This document shows positions 24,886 through 36,604 of a DNA stretch of 64,000 bases, piece by piece (the stretch's first letter is position 1; each line of letters opens with the position of its first letter). The stretch lies in the NCBI RefSeq assembly GCF_023065955.2, contig NW_026622963.1:13337001-13401000 (forward strand), read 5' to 3'. The stretch is from Ursus arctos. Lineage: Eukaryota; Chordata; Mammalia; Carnivora; Ursidae. The notes under the pieces are model-generated. The model saw nothing but the letters and a program-made list of their open reading frames with translations, was not told the origin of the DNA and searched no databases. A program made the translations under genes and the position numbers.

Positions 24886-27800
24886 CTTTTGTTTCTCTTT
24901 CCTTTGGAGATGTGTCTTGAAAGAAGTTGCTGTGGCTGGGGTCAAAGAGGTTACTGCCTATGTTCTCTAGGATTTTGATGGATTCCTGTCTCACATTGAG
25001 GTCTGTCATCCATTCTGAGTTTTTGTGTATGGTGTAAGCACATGGCCCAGTTTCATTATTCTATGTGTAGCACTCCAATTTTCCTAGCACCATTTATGAA
25101 GAGACTTCCTTTTTCCATTGGATATTTTTTCCTGCTTTGTCGAAGATTAGGTGGCCATACAGTTGAAGCTCCATTTCTGGAGTCCCTATCTGTTCCACTG
25201 ATCTATGTGTCTGTTTTTGTGCCAGTTCCATGCTTTCTTGGTGATCACACGTTTGTAGTATAGCTTGAAATCAGGCAACGTGATGCCCCCAGGTTTTTTT
25301 TCTTTTTCAACATTTCCTTGGTGATTCGGGGTTTTTTCTGGTTCCATACAAATTTTAGGATTGTTTCCTCCAGCACTTTGAAAAATGGTATTAACATTTT
25401 GATCAGGATGGAGTTAAAAGTGTAGGTTGCTCTGAGTAGCATAGACATTTTAACAATGTTTATTCTTCTGATCCATGAGCATGGAATGCTTTTCCATCTT
25501 TTTGTGTCTTCTTCAATGTCTTTCATCGGTGTTCTGTAGTTTCTAGAGTATAGATAGAGTATCGGTTTCCAGGAAGGCATCCATTTCTTCCAGGTTGCTT
25601 AATTTATTGGCATATAGTTGTTGATAATAGTTTCTAATAATTGTTTCTATTCCCTTGGTGTTAGTTGTGATCTCTCCCCTTTCATTCATGATTTTATTAA
25701 TTTGGTTCCTTTCTCTCTTCTTCTGTATAAGTCTGGCTAGTGGTTTATCGATCTTATTAATTCTTTCAAAGAACCAGCTTCTAGTTTCGTTGATCTGTTC
25801 TACTGTTTTTCTGGTTTCTATTTCATTGCTCTCTGCTCTAATTATTATTTCTCTTCTCCTGCTTGGTTTTGGTTCTATTTGCTGTTCTTTCTCCAGCTCC
25901 TTTAGGTGTAAGGTTACCTTGTGCATTTGGGATTTTTCTAATTTTCTGAGAGAGGCTTGGATGGCTATGTATTTCCCTCTTAGGAGCACCTTTGCAGTAT
26001 CCCATAGGTTTTGGACTGAAGTGTTTTGATTCTCATTATTTTCCATGAATTGTTTAAGTTCTTCTTTAATTTCCTGGTTGACGCAATCATTCTTTAGCAG
26101 GATGTTCTTTCTTCCAAGTGTTTGAATTCCTTCCAAATTTCTTCTTGTGTTTGAGTTCCAGTTTCAAGGCATTGTAGTTTGATAACATGCAAGGAATAAT
26201 CTCAATCTTTTGGTATCAGTTGAGACCAATTTGTGACCCAGTATGTGGTCTAATCTGGAGAAATTTCCATGTGCACTTGAGAAGAATGAGTATTCTGCTG
26301 TTTTAGGATCGCATGTTCTGTATATATCTACGAAGGCCATCTGGTCCAATGTGTCATTCAAAGCTCTTGTTTCCTTGTTGATCTTCTGCTTAGATGATCT
26401 GTCCATTGCTGAGAGTGGAGTGTTGAGGTCTCCTACTATTAATGGATTATTATCAATATGATTCTTTATTTTGGTTCACAGTTGTCTTATGTAGTTGGCT
26501 ATTCCTATGTTGGGGGCATAGATATTTACAACTGTTAGATTTTCTTGTTGGAGAGACCCTTTAAGTATGATATAGTATCCCCCTACATTTCTTTCTACCA
26601 TCTTTGGTTTAAAATCTAATTTGTCTGATATGAGGATTGCGATCCCAGCTTTCTTTTGAGGTACATTAGCATGGTACATGGTTCTCCATCCCCTCACTTT
26701 CAATCTGGATGAGTCTTTAGGTCCAAAATGGGTGTCTTGTCAACAGCATATGGATGGGTCCTGCTTTTTTATCCAATCTGAAACCTTGTGTTTTTTCATG
26801 GGAGCATTCAGCCCATTTACATTCAGAGTAACTATTGAAAGATATGAATGTAGTTCCATTATATTGCCTGTAATGTCCCTGTTTCTATAGATTTTCTCTG
26901 TTTCTTTCTGGTCTATGTGACTCTTGGGGTCTCTCTTCCCTTACGAAATCCGCCTTAACATTTCTTGCAGGGCTGGCTTGGTGGTCACATATTCTTTCAG
27001 GTTCTGCCTGTCCTGGAAGCTCTTTGTCTCTCCATCCATTCTGAATGACAGGCTTCCTGGCTAAAGTATTCTTGGCTGCATGTTCTTCTCATTTAGTACC
27101 TTGAATATGTCTTGTCAGCCTTTTCTGGCTTGCCAGGTCTCTGTGGACAGGTCTGATGTTATTCTGATATTCTTCCCTCTGTATGTAAGAAATCTCTTCC
27201 CCCTAGCTGCTCTCAGGATAGCTTCCCTGGCTCTAAGAATTGCAAGTTTTACTATTTATATGCTGGAGTGTTGGTCTATTTTAATTGATCTCGGGAGGGT
27301 TCCTCTCTGCCTCTTGGACATGAATGCTTGTTTTCTTCCTCTCATTAGGGAAGTTGTCAGCTATAATTTGCTGAAATATACCTTCTAGCCCCCCCAGCCC
27401 CACCCCCTCAGGGATCCCAATAATTCTGACATTGGAAAAGTTTCATGATGTCACTGATCTCTCTGAGTCTGATCTCATGGGCTTCTGGTTGTTTATCCCC
27501 ATCCTCTTCAGTTCCTTCCTTTCTATCAGCCTTTCTGAATCACTACTTCATTCTGCTGCCTAATTTACTCTGGCTGTTAGAGTATCCTGTTAGACGGCAT
27601 CTCATTCATAGCATTTTTAGGTTCAGCCTGGTTAGATCTCATTTCTGCCCTTAGAGATTCTATATTGTTGCTAATGGTTTTCTTAAGCCTAGCTATTGAC
27701 TTCATAATTGTTAACCCAAAGTCTATCTCTGACATCTTGCTTATATCCATATCCATTACTTCTGTAGCAGAGGCCATTGTCTCTGGTTCCTTTCTTTATT

Positions 27801-29219
27801 GGGAGTTCCTCCTCCTAGTCATTCTGTTGAGGGATGGTTAGGGAATGTACAGAATCCAAAGTATCAACCACGACCTTAACAAGATGCACCCTAGGAAAAT
27901 CAGAGTGGTTAGAAGCCACCGCCGAAAAGACAAAGCCAAAATGAAGCACAAGACTAAAATTTATAAAATAAAAAAAATTAAAAATTAAAAATTAAAAAAA
28001 GGTGGGGGGAGTGGGAGGGGGGACTATAATCTCTCCGTGTGGACAAAGTAGGGTGTTTCAATTGTTCCTGGGCATATTTTGTTCTGTTTGTTAGAGGACA
28101 CTACTTCCCAAAATTACAGAGAAAGTTAAACTTATGTATATATAAAGGTAATATTGAGTAGGGAAAGAAAGACTATATTGAAGCATGTATCTCTAAAAAA
28201 ATATAGGTGTGAAGAAGTACAACTTAAAAAGCTACTATGAAATATTGGTTGATATATTAACTATCTAGTTGAAAGGAGAAAAAAGTAAGAAGAAGAAAGA
28301 GAAGAAGCATAAGAGAAAGAACAAAAAGAAAGTTTTATCTGAAAAATAAGCTGTGAGGCAATGATAGAGCTCAATATACTATTTTCCCCTAGTGTTGGGA
28401 TTATATAGTTTTATGGGGACCATAGGGTTGTTGTCCTCTTGTTGTTTCAGCCTGTCTTCTGGGGGAGGGGCCTGCTGCACAGTTTCTCAGGCAACCCTGC
28501 TTGGGTAGAGTTGCCCTGCCCCACCCCCTCGGGGCTGGGCTCAATGGAACCTGGTTTTTTGAGTTTTGTCCTCTGGTGGCTTTACAGGCCTCTTCCAAGG
28601 GTCAGAGCAAAAATGGCCACACCCAAACCTGCATCCCAGAGCAGAGAAATCACAGTCTCTTCTCTTCACTAAACCCTCCAGAACACACAGTCTCCATTTC
28701 TGTATGTGTCGTTGCACACCGCCTCCCCTGGTGTGCGCCCATGGCGACTCTCTCAGAGGTCGACCCAGGGACCAAGGCATGTCCCTCCCCTTTGTGCTTC
28801 TAAATCCTGGAGTGGCCATGGGCTCAGAGGGCCTCCTGAGAGTGCACGCAGCTCCTGGATCTGTCTGAGCACTGCTCTAAAGCCCTTTCCCAGCTGCTCT
28901 TCGAGTTTTTGCATGGTCCCTGGCAAAGGATTCTTTTGTGCTCTGGTGTTATATCACTTTCCAGGAGCCAGCATATGGATGCTCTCAACCCCTTCTGTTT
29001 ATCTTCTGATATCTCCCCAAAGATTCATGACTCCATCCTTCCTACCTCGAGACAGGTGGTGTTTTTCTGCTTATAGAGACCCAGATATATATTCTTACAT
29101 CTCAGGATGATTTTGTAGGTGTTCAGACTGGTTTGGTAGATATCAAACTAAATTCAGGAGACCGGTTGAAATGCGGTCCCCTACTCCTCCACCATCTTGC
29201 CTCTTCCTGTCATTTCATT

Positions 29220-29664
29220 TTGACCCCATGGGCCCTGACTTCTACTTACTGATCTTCAATGGGAAGCCACTAGGATATTTTAAATGTGTGATATTTAAAT
29301 ACTTTGATCTTAGGAAGGAGAATTGGGAAGTAGAATTTTCTGAGTATAGAAAGGCCCATCAAACTGTGAATGGTTTTCTCTATGAAAAGTTCTGCATGGA
29401 ATGGCAAAGTCTAAAAGTATCAATCCTACAGCACTTGGTCTCCTATGTGAATATCTGTTTTGCATTGCCAACCTGGTTTGTGCTGGGGAGGAGAGTTGTT
29501 TCTAATTGTCTCTCCTAAAACTCTAGCTTTTTACAATTCAGATATAACTTACGTAAAATTTATCACTGATTCTCAAGCATGTTCTTGAATATAGCCCCAA
29601 TTACCAGCGAACACCTCCACCTTTTTTGTGTTGGTGATCCTTTTTCCTTCACTGTATCTTGCAG
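29220..29664. other. Intron 2, last 445 bp before exon 3
   Basis: Unique DNA between the L1 5' end and the exon 3 acceptor. The final bases 'ttttttgtgttggtgatcc...tcttgcag' (29617-29664) hold the polypyrimidine tract and AG. No other feature seen. Confidence 0.6.
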
Positions 29665-29763
29665 GTCTCAGCCTTCTTTACCTCAGTTATTCAACTCCAG
29701 GTCAAAAGACCCCTGCTTTACAGAAAACACCCCTTTGCTGAGAAATTCCTCACAGGAGAAAGG
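29665..29763 (+). CDS. OCA2: OCA2 exon 3 (P protein, codons 76-109)
   Basis: This 99-bp exon follows an acceptor 'tcttgcag' and precedes a consensus donor 'gtgagt'. It enters at the third base of codon 76 and leaves after the second base of codon 109. It encodes part of the cytoplasmic N-terminal tail, including [19 protein letters not shown], almost the same as the human segment. The acidic dileucine signal ENTPLL is fully retained. In human OCA2 this motif binds AP-1/AP-3 adaptors and sends the protein to melanosomes. By eye about 27 of 34 residues match human, with changes clustered before the motif (QLFNS here, QMSSS in human). There is no internal stop or indel. The preceding intron is full of L1; the next exon is 2.8 kb downstream. 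Confidence 0.96.
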
Positions 29764-30044
29764 GTGAGTTTCCCCCCACCTACTTCTTGTAAAATTAAGA
29801 AATCTCTGAACATTGCTCTTGGCACTTATGTTGGAGAATTTCTTCCCGAGATATGAATTTTTGCCTGACATGTTGTTTGGTCTCTGCCAGATCTTTGTCA
29901 ATTCAACGTAGTGTATATTCATGATTCTAGTAGTTGTAGTCTGTGGTTTATGAATTTTCAAATAACCTTGAGCGTATCCCTGCAATGATTAAATAACACA
30001 TGTGCACATTCTTGAATGTACACAGCTCTGATGGGCCGTCTTAC

Positions 30045-30205
30045 CAGGCCAGGGCTTCTGAACTGGGGGTGAGGAAGGGACCGACTGTCCAGAGATATTT
30101 TTTGTTGTCACAGCTGGGGCAGTGCAATGCACAAGACACTTCTCCACAACAAAGAATTATCTGGCTCAAATGTCATTAATATTGAGGTTGAAAACGTATG
30201 ATTTA
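30045..30205. mobile_element. MER5-like (hAT-Charlie) DNA transposon fossil
   Basis: The phrases 'ccagagatattttttgttgt', 'cacagctggggcagtgc', 'aatgcacaagacacttctcc' and 'cacaacaaagaattatctgg' match the pattern I know for MER5A/B non-autonomous hAT elements. Diverged, so the ends are approximate. Confidence 0.65.
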
Positions 30206-31359
30206 AGAAGAACCTCTACTTCCTGAAAGTTTGAAGGTCCTACTGGGAACAAACAGGATGGTTTTGGAATCTCTGAGCAGAGCTGATCTGGAGGATAACT
30301 CTGTCCCTTAGGATTAATGGCCCTGGCCCAGGTATCCAAGTTCATCTCTTCTTTCTGCAGACAAACTTCTGGAAGCCTGAACCACCTGCTCAGTATCCCC
30401 TGACTCCCTGCACATTACACATTTGGTGGCATTGTCATGGACCCTTCCTTTCCTGCCCTCTGACCCCATACACCTGCATCAGCAGGCAGGCTGCTGTGTT
30501 ACCTGCACTTACCGCCCTCCCATCCTCTGAGGAGCTGCCCATCCTCTTTCCAGCCCTGTCTGCAACCTTGGGGGTGGGACTTCATACTTTATAGAGTGTA
30601 TCAGAATTCTTTGGGGTACTTGTATGCCATGTGGATTCCTAGCCTCCCTTGCCAAAGACTCACCCCATTTAGATAGGGTGTAGGAATGTGGACTTAATCA
30701 CCTCCTGGTCCAGGAACAATCTTGCTCTCTCCAGGAGATTCCTGATGACAAGATGTGTCTTCCTGCAAAAGTTCCCACTGAGCCCTTTGACTAGATGAAC
30801 TTCCTCCCCTTCTGGCTCTCCAGGGTAGTTCTCACTCAACTTCAAAGGGGGTCAGATGTCACCTCCTTTGTGAAACATTTGTCTCCCCCCAACTCCCTCA
30901 AGAGTCAATGCTTCTTCTGTGCTCTCAAATTCCACATTCATGCCCGTACTTTAGAACATGCCTTATGTTCTGGTTTTGTGTGCCAGCCTGTCTCTTCTTT
31001 ATCTCACATCCCAGTGTCCAGCGCAGCCCTTGCAACTAGGAGGATAACTTAATTTTTCTCCATTTCTCCTAATAAATAACTTTGAAAACAAACACTTCAA
31101 ACGTCAATTCCCTTAATCCTAAATAAAGTTTATTTTAGAACTTATGTTTCATTGGAAAAGCATAATGTATAGGCATTTGTCCTGGGCATATGGAGCATAG
31201 AAACATGCCCTGGGATGCCAAGCTGTGCCTCATGTCAAAAAGCACTACAGAGGAGCAGAACATGGGTCAGGTTTGCTTACAAAATGTTTTCCTCCTTTTC
31301 AAGGTGTAGAGGCAGGAACGTGCAGCTGACAGTAGTAGGAGTGGAGCATGCTGTGTGTC

Positions 31360-31560
31360 TGCACTGACCAGCCTTGTAGCTACTCGCCACAGCCTTATTC
31401 AAAGTTACATTAATTAAAATTAAATTAATTGAAAAATTCAGTTCTTCAGTTACACACTTCAAGTGCCAGTGAGCAGTGTGACTACCATACTGGATAGGTC
31501 AGAGAGCATGTCCATCACCACAGAAAGATCTATTGCACAGCATTGTTCTAGATATGCTGA
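31360..31560. mobile_element. Old non-autonomous DNA-transposon-like repeat
   Basis: The segment with 'tagctactcgccac', 'attaaaattaaattaattg', 'ttacacacttcaagtgcc' and 'agaaagatctattgcacagc' resembles a widespread mammalian hAT-type MER repeat with 'gtggctagtggctac' arms. A related copy lies at 44495-44725. I am not sure of the family name. Confidence 0.5.
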
Positions 31561-32610
31561 CATTAGCTTTCTTCTTGCCACCATTAAAAGAAGTTTCCTT
31601 AGTTTCAATTTTTGTTACAGTTGTATTTGTTCACCAGTTGAGGGGGTCATGATATCAAAACTCTTTATTTTTGGTATTGATTGGTTTGCAGCACTGTCAG
31701 CCTCATTTATATTGTTACATATTGGTTTCACATAACCTAATTTGCATCTTTGGGCCTCTCTTTATGAATAAGACTTTTTTTTTCTTGTTATAAACCAGTT
31801 TGAAAGCAATTGTAGGTGTTCAGGAGGATCATGATGTCCTGTTGAGCTAGTTGGGCTTGAGAGGCATAATTGATTTCTAAGATCATGGCCCGTTAGGTCA
31901 GTAGGGTGATCCCATGAATATTCCAAGCAATGCATGAAAATACTGGGCTTTAGTGCAGCCTCACTAGAGTCAAGTGCATCTGAACTGAGGGTTTGTTCAG
32001 AACCCCAGAGATTCAACTAAAAGTAAATGGATATGTGCACATGTAATTTTGAGAAAAGTTTGTGATTCCTTTTAAATCATCCGTCTAGATAAAGGTTCCA
32101 TTTTGGGGCCCATCTAGTCCAGCACTGATGTTCTCCACTCCTGCTCATGCTCATATATAGGCTGGGTGGAAAAGCCAGGTAGACCATCTTCCCTATATAG
32201 CTCTATTATGGAAAGATAACTGTAGGCCTGCACCACTCATTCTGCTTTAGGACAAGTGTAACGACGAGGCATTGAGAACTCCATCACAATCAAAGAGAAA
32301 GCAAATACTGAAATGAACAGGAGTTGGTTGGAGCCAGAAACAGCTTTATTGGAAAGTTCCAAACTCAGAAAAAGCTGATGTTTCTTGAAGGTCCACAAAT
32401 CATATGTGTGACCCCAAATGATTTTCCATAAGCTACATGTTCTGTGATGTCAAGAAACACCCATTCCCACCAGTTTGACAGCACTAAAATGTCTGTGGTC
32501 CTTTTAAAAACCAGAATTGATTCCACATTTCGTACTTACCACTGAAATGAAATCTTATTTTGGAGATGATACTATTTATGTGAAAATAACCACAAAGCCT
32601 TGCTTTCCAG

Positions 32611-32799
32611 GTCATGGTGCATGCCTATTTGCCATCCAGAGTTCATGACTGCTGAAGAATCTTGGGGAAACAGCTCGGCTGAGTGGGAGGGAGGATCCCT
32701 GCTGAGCAAAGACTTGGCTGGGTCCTCTGGCTCTACCTCCCAAGAGAAGGGGGAGCATCTGGACAGTGCTCATACCAGGTTCCGTCTTTTGAAGCTGAG
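32611..32799 (+). CDS. OCA2: OCA2 exon 4 (P protein, codons 109-172)
   Basis: This 189-bp exon has acceptor 'tgctttccag' and donor 'gtagga', and completes codon 109 (GG|G). The reading frame gives [19 protein letters not shown] and ends ...FRLLKLR, matching human without indels over 64 codons. It encodes the rest of the acidic cytoplasmic tail. A second acidic dileucine motif is present as EGGSLL (human ERRYLL). The third human candidate, EKGDLL, reads EKGEHL here, so its leucine pair is lost. Cys112 (human numbering) is retained. Arg111 is Trp here and Tyr116 is Cys. This is the most diverged of the seven exons, as expected for a disordered tail. Confidence 0.96.
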
Positions 32800-33160
32800 G
32801 TAGGAAGACTTGGAGTGCTAGTGCTGGCACAGGGTATCCCACTTCCCTGACCCTGGGCTGGGGGTGGTTCTCACCCTCACTGCATCCTTGCCAACCAACA
32901 GAGTGAAGGTGAGGAATAAGACTTTTCACATTTGGCCAGGCTGTACTTTTCCTGGAAGATTATCCACATTTTCTCCAGGCCCTGGAAGGTAGTGTAAGGT
33001 GGCACTGCTAGTCAGCATGGAGCCTGTAAGGCTATAGGGCAGCTCAACTACAAACACAAATGACTAACGTCTTACACTCCTTGTTTGTGTTGCGGTGTCT
33101 TCACAGCATGACCCGAGTTTGCAGATGGAATCCGTTCACTTCAGCAGTCCCTGTGGTGTT

Positions 33161-33404
33161 GTGTTTTATTGTTTTATTGATTTCTTGATTTATTGATTTA
33201 TTGATTTATTTATAGATTTTACTTATTTATTTGTCAGAGAGAGAGACAGACAGACAGACAGAAGGAGCAGGGGGAGTGGCAGGTAGAGGGAGAAGCAGAC
33301 TCTCTGCTAAGCAGGGAGCCTGATGCAGGACTTGATCCCAGAAACTCCGGAATCATGACCTGAGCCAAAGGCACACGCATAACCTGAGCCACCCAGGTGT
33401 CCCG
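33161..33404 (-). mobile_element. CAN SINE with long degenerate TTTA/TTGA tail
   Basis: Inverted SINE: AT-rich tail with 'gatttattgatttattgatt' at the left, GACA repeats (33245-33262), and 'gagccacccaggtgtcccg' head at the right. Target duplication 'cctgtggtgtt' at 33150-33160 and 33405-33415. Confidence 0.92.
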
Positions 33405-34129
33405 CCTGTGGTGTTTTAAAATGATATTATTATTGATATTGATACTGATATTATCCCTTGTTGGTGGTGATGAAGCATGTTATTAGAAAGGTTGGCTCTA
33501 GAGCCAGGGCTCATCCTTCAGGAAACTGTGTTGTCCAGCCTGGTGTGAGCTGGGGCCCTGAGGCTGTGAATGTGTGAGGAAGGGTGGTGGTGGTAGTGGT
33601 GGTGGAAAGCTATGCTTGCACATGCAGAGGAGGGAATAGGCGTTCGTGTGTGTGGGAAAGCTGAGGGCATTATGTTGGACCAATATGACAGCTGGCCAGC
33701 CAGAGCTGGAGCAATTTTGCTCTCCCTGCTTTGTCTGCTGGGCTTCCATAGGTACATTTGCTTAAAGGAACGGTTTTGTTGAGAGCAACATGTTTGAAAG
33801 TGGCATTTCTAAGGACAGAATAAGGCTTGGGGACCAGGACCACCAGGTCCTCATTCCAGATATGCTCTGAGGTAGCTGAGGGACCAGAAGCAGACACATC
33901 TATTCAACTGTCTCCTTGTCACCTTGTGTCTCCCTCACTGCACAGCCTTACATGGGCTTCTACTAAGATGGTCTGTGGGAAAGCTCCTGGATAGGTGAGA
34001 AAACACTATGTAGTTATAAGATAATAGTGTTATTATTTGTCTACATTAGGGGACCTGTCTTTTCTGAAGCTGTTTGAAGGCCTGATTAGAAATGAACCTA
34101 TCTGAATGCCCAAAGTGCACCTGTTTGTA

Positions 34130-34300
34130 TGCAGAGAGGCCCACTCTCATTGTTCTACTGACCCTTCTAGAAATCTTGAGAGGTAGATGAAGGAAGGGAC
34201 TTCAGGGAGGATAAGGATTTTGCCTGGGGTCATGCAGTTTGTAAGCTGAGAGGTGTAGGCAGGGATGTGACCCCCATATCCTCCACCTGTGTTTGACTAT
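34130..34300 (+). repeat. MIR-like ancient SINE fragment
   Basis: 'gagaggtagatgaaggaagg', 'gcctggggtcatgcagtttg' and 'taagctgagaggtgtaggca' followed by 'gggatgtgacccc' resemble the central and right part of a MIR element. Strongly diverged; limits approximate. Confidence 0.5.
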
Positions 34301-34847
34301 GGAGATTATATTTCCCAACATGCTTCCCAGCCATGTGTTACTTTTTAAATTATTTGTCTCAGCTTCCTACATAAATGTAACAAATATTTGGCCACAGAAT
34401 CTGCTATGCAATTAAGTGAATTGTGTGAAAGTGTGTGACTAGGGATCTGGTCCCAAGGACCAGCAGGACGGTAAGCCCTGACACTGTTAACACCTTTCTT
34501 CAACTGGTTGGTTCACAGCTCAAGAGGATGCCAGGTTCTTCAACTGTCCCACACCATAGAAAAATTAAATCAAGTACATTTGAGACTTTACATTCTGTAG
34601 TTGCTTAATCTTCTAAGATTCATGGAATAGTTGCACTGAGCTTGCCACTGAACTAAAAGACTTAGTGCCATTCTTTTTAACAGGTCTAAAACGTACCATA
34701 TATGATCATTGAGGAAACTTGTAAAACATATTTTGGGTTGTCAGCTCTGCTATATATGTCAGTTATGTAGAAAAAGATTTTGTATTTGAAATAGTTAAAT
34801 TAATGCTTCATGCTTTAAAAAAGAAGTATCATTTTGATTCCCTTTTA

Positions 34848-36604
34848 TTTATTATTATTTTTTAATTTGGGTATAGTTGACACACAATGTTACATTGATT
34901 TCAGATATACAACACAGTGTTTCAACAAATGTGTATGTTATGCTATTTTCAAGAGTAGCTACTGTTTGTCACCATGCAATGCTCTTAAGATACCACTGAC
35001 TATATTCCCTGTGCTGTACCCTTGATTCCTATGTTTTGTACATTCTATAACTAGAAGACTGTACCTTCCACTCCCCTTCACCCATTTTGCCCATCCTCTA
35101 CTTCCCTCCCCTCTGGTAACCATTAGTTTATTCTCTGTATTTATAGGTCTTAGTCTGCTTTTTGTTTATTCATTTGTTTTGTTTTTTAGATTTCATATAT
35201 GAATGAAATCATATGATATTTGTCTTTCTGTGTTTGACTTATTTCACTCAGCATAATACCTTTTAGGTCCATCTGTGCTGTTACAGATGGCAAGATCTTG
35301 TCCTTTTTTGTGGCTGAGTAATATTCCATTATATGTAAATATAAACACACACACACACACACACTGCATATTCTTCATCTATCCATCTGTTTTTTGTTTT
35401 TAAATATTTTATTTATTTATTTGACAGAGAGAACGACAGCCAGCGAGAGAGGGAACACAAGCAGGGGGAGTGGGAGAGGAAGAAGCAGGCTCCCAGTGGA
35501 GCAGGGAGCCCAATGTGGGGCTTGATCCTGACCTGAGCCAAAGGCAGACACTTAACGACTGAGCCACCCAGGCGCCCCTTATCCATTCATCTGTTGATGG
35601 GCACCTGGCCTGCTTCCATATCTTGGCTACTGTAAATAATGCTACAATAAACATAAGGGTGCATGTATCATTTTGAATTAATGCTTTTGTTTTCTTTTGG
35701 TAAATACCCAGTAGTGGAATTATTGAATTATATGGTATTTCTATTTTTAATTTTTTTGGGGCATCTGCATATTGTTTTCCACAATGGCTGCACCAATTTA
35801 CATTTCTACCATTGGTGCACGAGGGTTCCCTTTTCTCCACATCCTTACCAACACTTCTTATTTCTTGTCTTTTTGATTTTAGCCACTCTGAGAGGTGATA
35901 TCTCATTGTGGTTTTGATTTGTGTTTCCCTGATGATGAGTGATGTTGAGCATCTTTTCATGTGTCTGTTGGCCATCTGTATGTCCTCTGTCCATTTTTTA
36001 ATTGGATTTGTGTGTGTGTCGAGTTATGTAAGTTCTTCCTATATTTTGGATATGAACTGTTTAACAGATGTATCATCTGCAAATGTCTTTTCCTTTTCAG
36101 TATGTTGCCTTTTGTTTTGTTGATTGTTTCCTTCACTGTGCAGAAGATTTTTAGTTTCATGCAGTCCCAGTAGTTTATTTTTGCTTCTGTTTCACTTGCC
36201 TTAAGGAAACATATCTAGAAAAATGTTACTATGGCCAATGCCAAAGAAATTACTGTCTACATTCTCTTCTAGGAGTTTCAAGGTTTCAGGTCTCACATTT
36301 AGTTCTTTAATCCATTTTGACCTTATTTTTATGTATTGTGCTAGAAAAGTAGTCCAGGTTCATTCTTCTGTATGTAGCTGTCCAGTTTTCCCAGCTCCGG
36401 TTATTGAAGAGATGGTTTATTCGTTATTGTGTATTCTTGCCTCCTTTGTTGTAGATTAATTGGCCATATAAGTATGGGTTTATTTCTGGAGTCTCTATTC
36501 TGTTCCATTAATCTATGTGTCTGTTTTTGTGCCAGTACCATACTTGTTTTGATTACTATAGTTTTGTAGTGTACCTAGAAATCTGGGATTCTGATACCTT
36601 CAGC
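34848..36604 (-). mobile_element. Old 5'-truncated L1 with nested SINE
   Basis: 3' UTR at the left ('ttttaatttgggtatagttg', a type older than the young L1), then ORF2 C-terminal part in reverse to about 36600. Flanked by 'tttgattccctttta' (34833-34847) and 'tttgattcccattta' (36605-36619), a 15-bp target duplication with one mismatch. A (CA)n run lies at 35344-35364. Frames are broken. Confidence 0.9.
35392..35578 (-). mobile_element. CAN SINE nested in old L1
   Basis: Tail 'aaatattttatttatttatt' at the left, body 'gggggagtgggagaggaag', head 'gagccacccaggcgcccc' at the right, between two versions of 'tatccat..catctgtt' of the L1 (35380-35391 and 35580-35594). Confidence 0.9.

Larger units (their letters stand above)
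19387..29209 (-). mobile_element. Near full-length older L1, antisense, split by a nested L1 and missing part of ORF2
   Basis: The 3' end lies at 19387 and the 5' end at 'ctcctccaccatcttgcctc' near 29206. It is flanked by 'tcatttcatt' (19377-19386 and 29210-29219). ORF2 C-terminal part is at 19387-20504; it resumes at 24886 exactly where it stopped. ORF2 N-terminal half with endonuclease is at 25560-26890. ORF1 is at about 27000-27777, degraded except for its N-terminal codons (MASATEVMDMDISKMSEIDF, read on -). A long 5' UTR spans 27780-29205. About 1 kb encoding the reverse-transcriptase core is missing at 25555. It is more diverged than the 9258-15902 copy. Confidence 0.88.
29764..32610. 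other. OCA2: OCA2 intron 3
   Basis: A 2.85-kb intron from 'gtgagt' to 'ttccag'. Mostly unique sequence with two old DNA-transposon fossils (listed separately). No young SINE or L1 insertion, unlike introns 2, 6 and 9. Confidence 0.85.

Noticed and set aside
28401..29110. Overlapping open frames of 65-134 codons in all frames
   Set aside because: They fall in the 5' UTR of the 19387-29209 L1 and show no conserved protein.
32230..32450. Possible processed pseudogene 3' end ('cagctttattggaaagttcc')
   Set aside because: No poly-A or poly-T tail, target duplication or recognisable coding sequence beside it.
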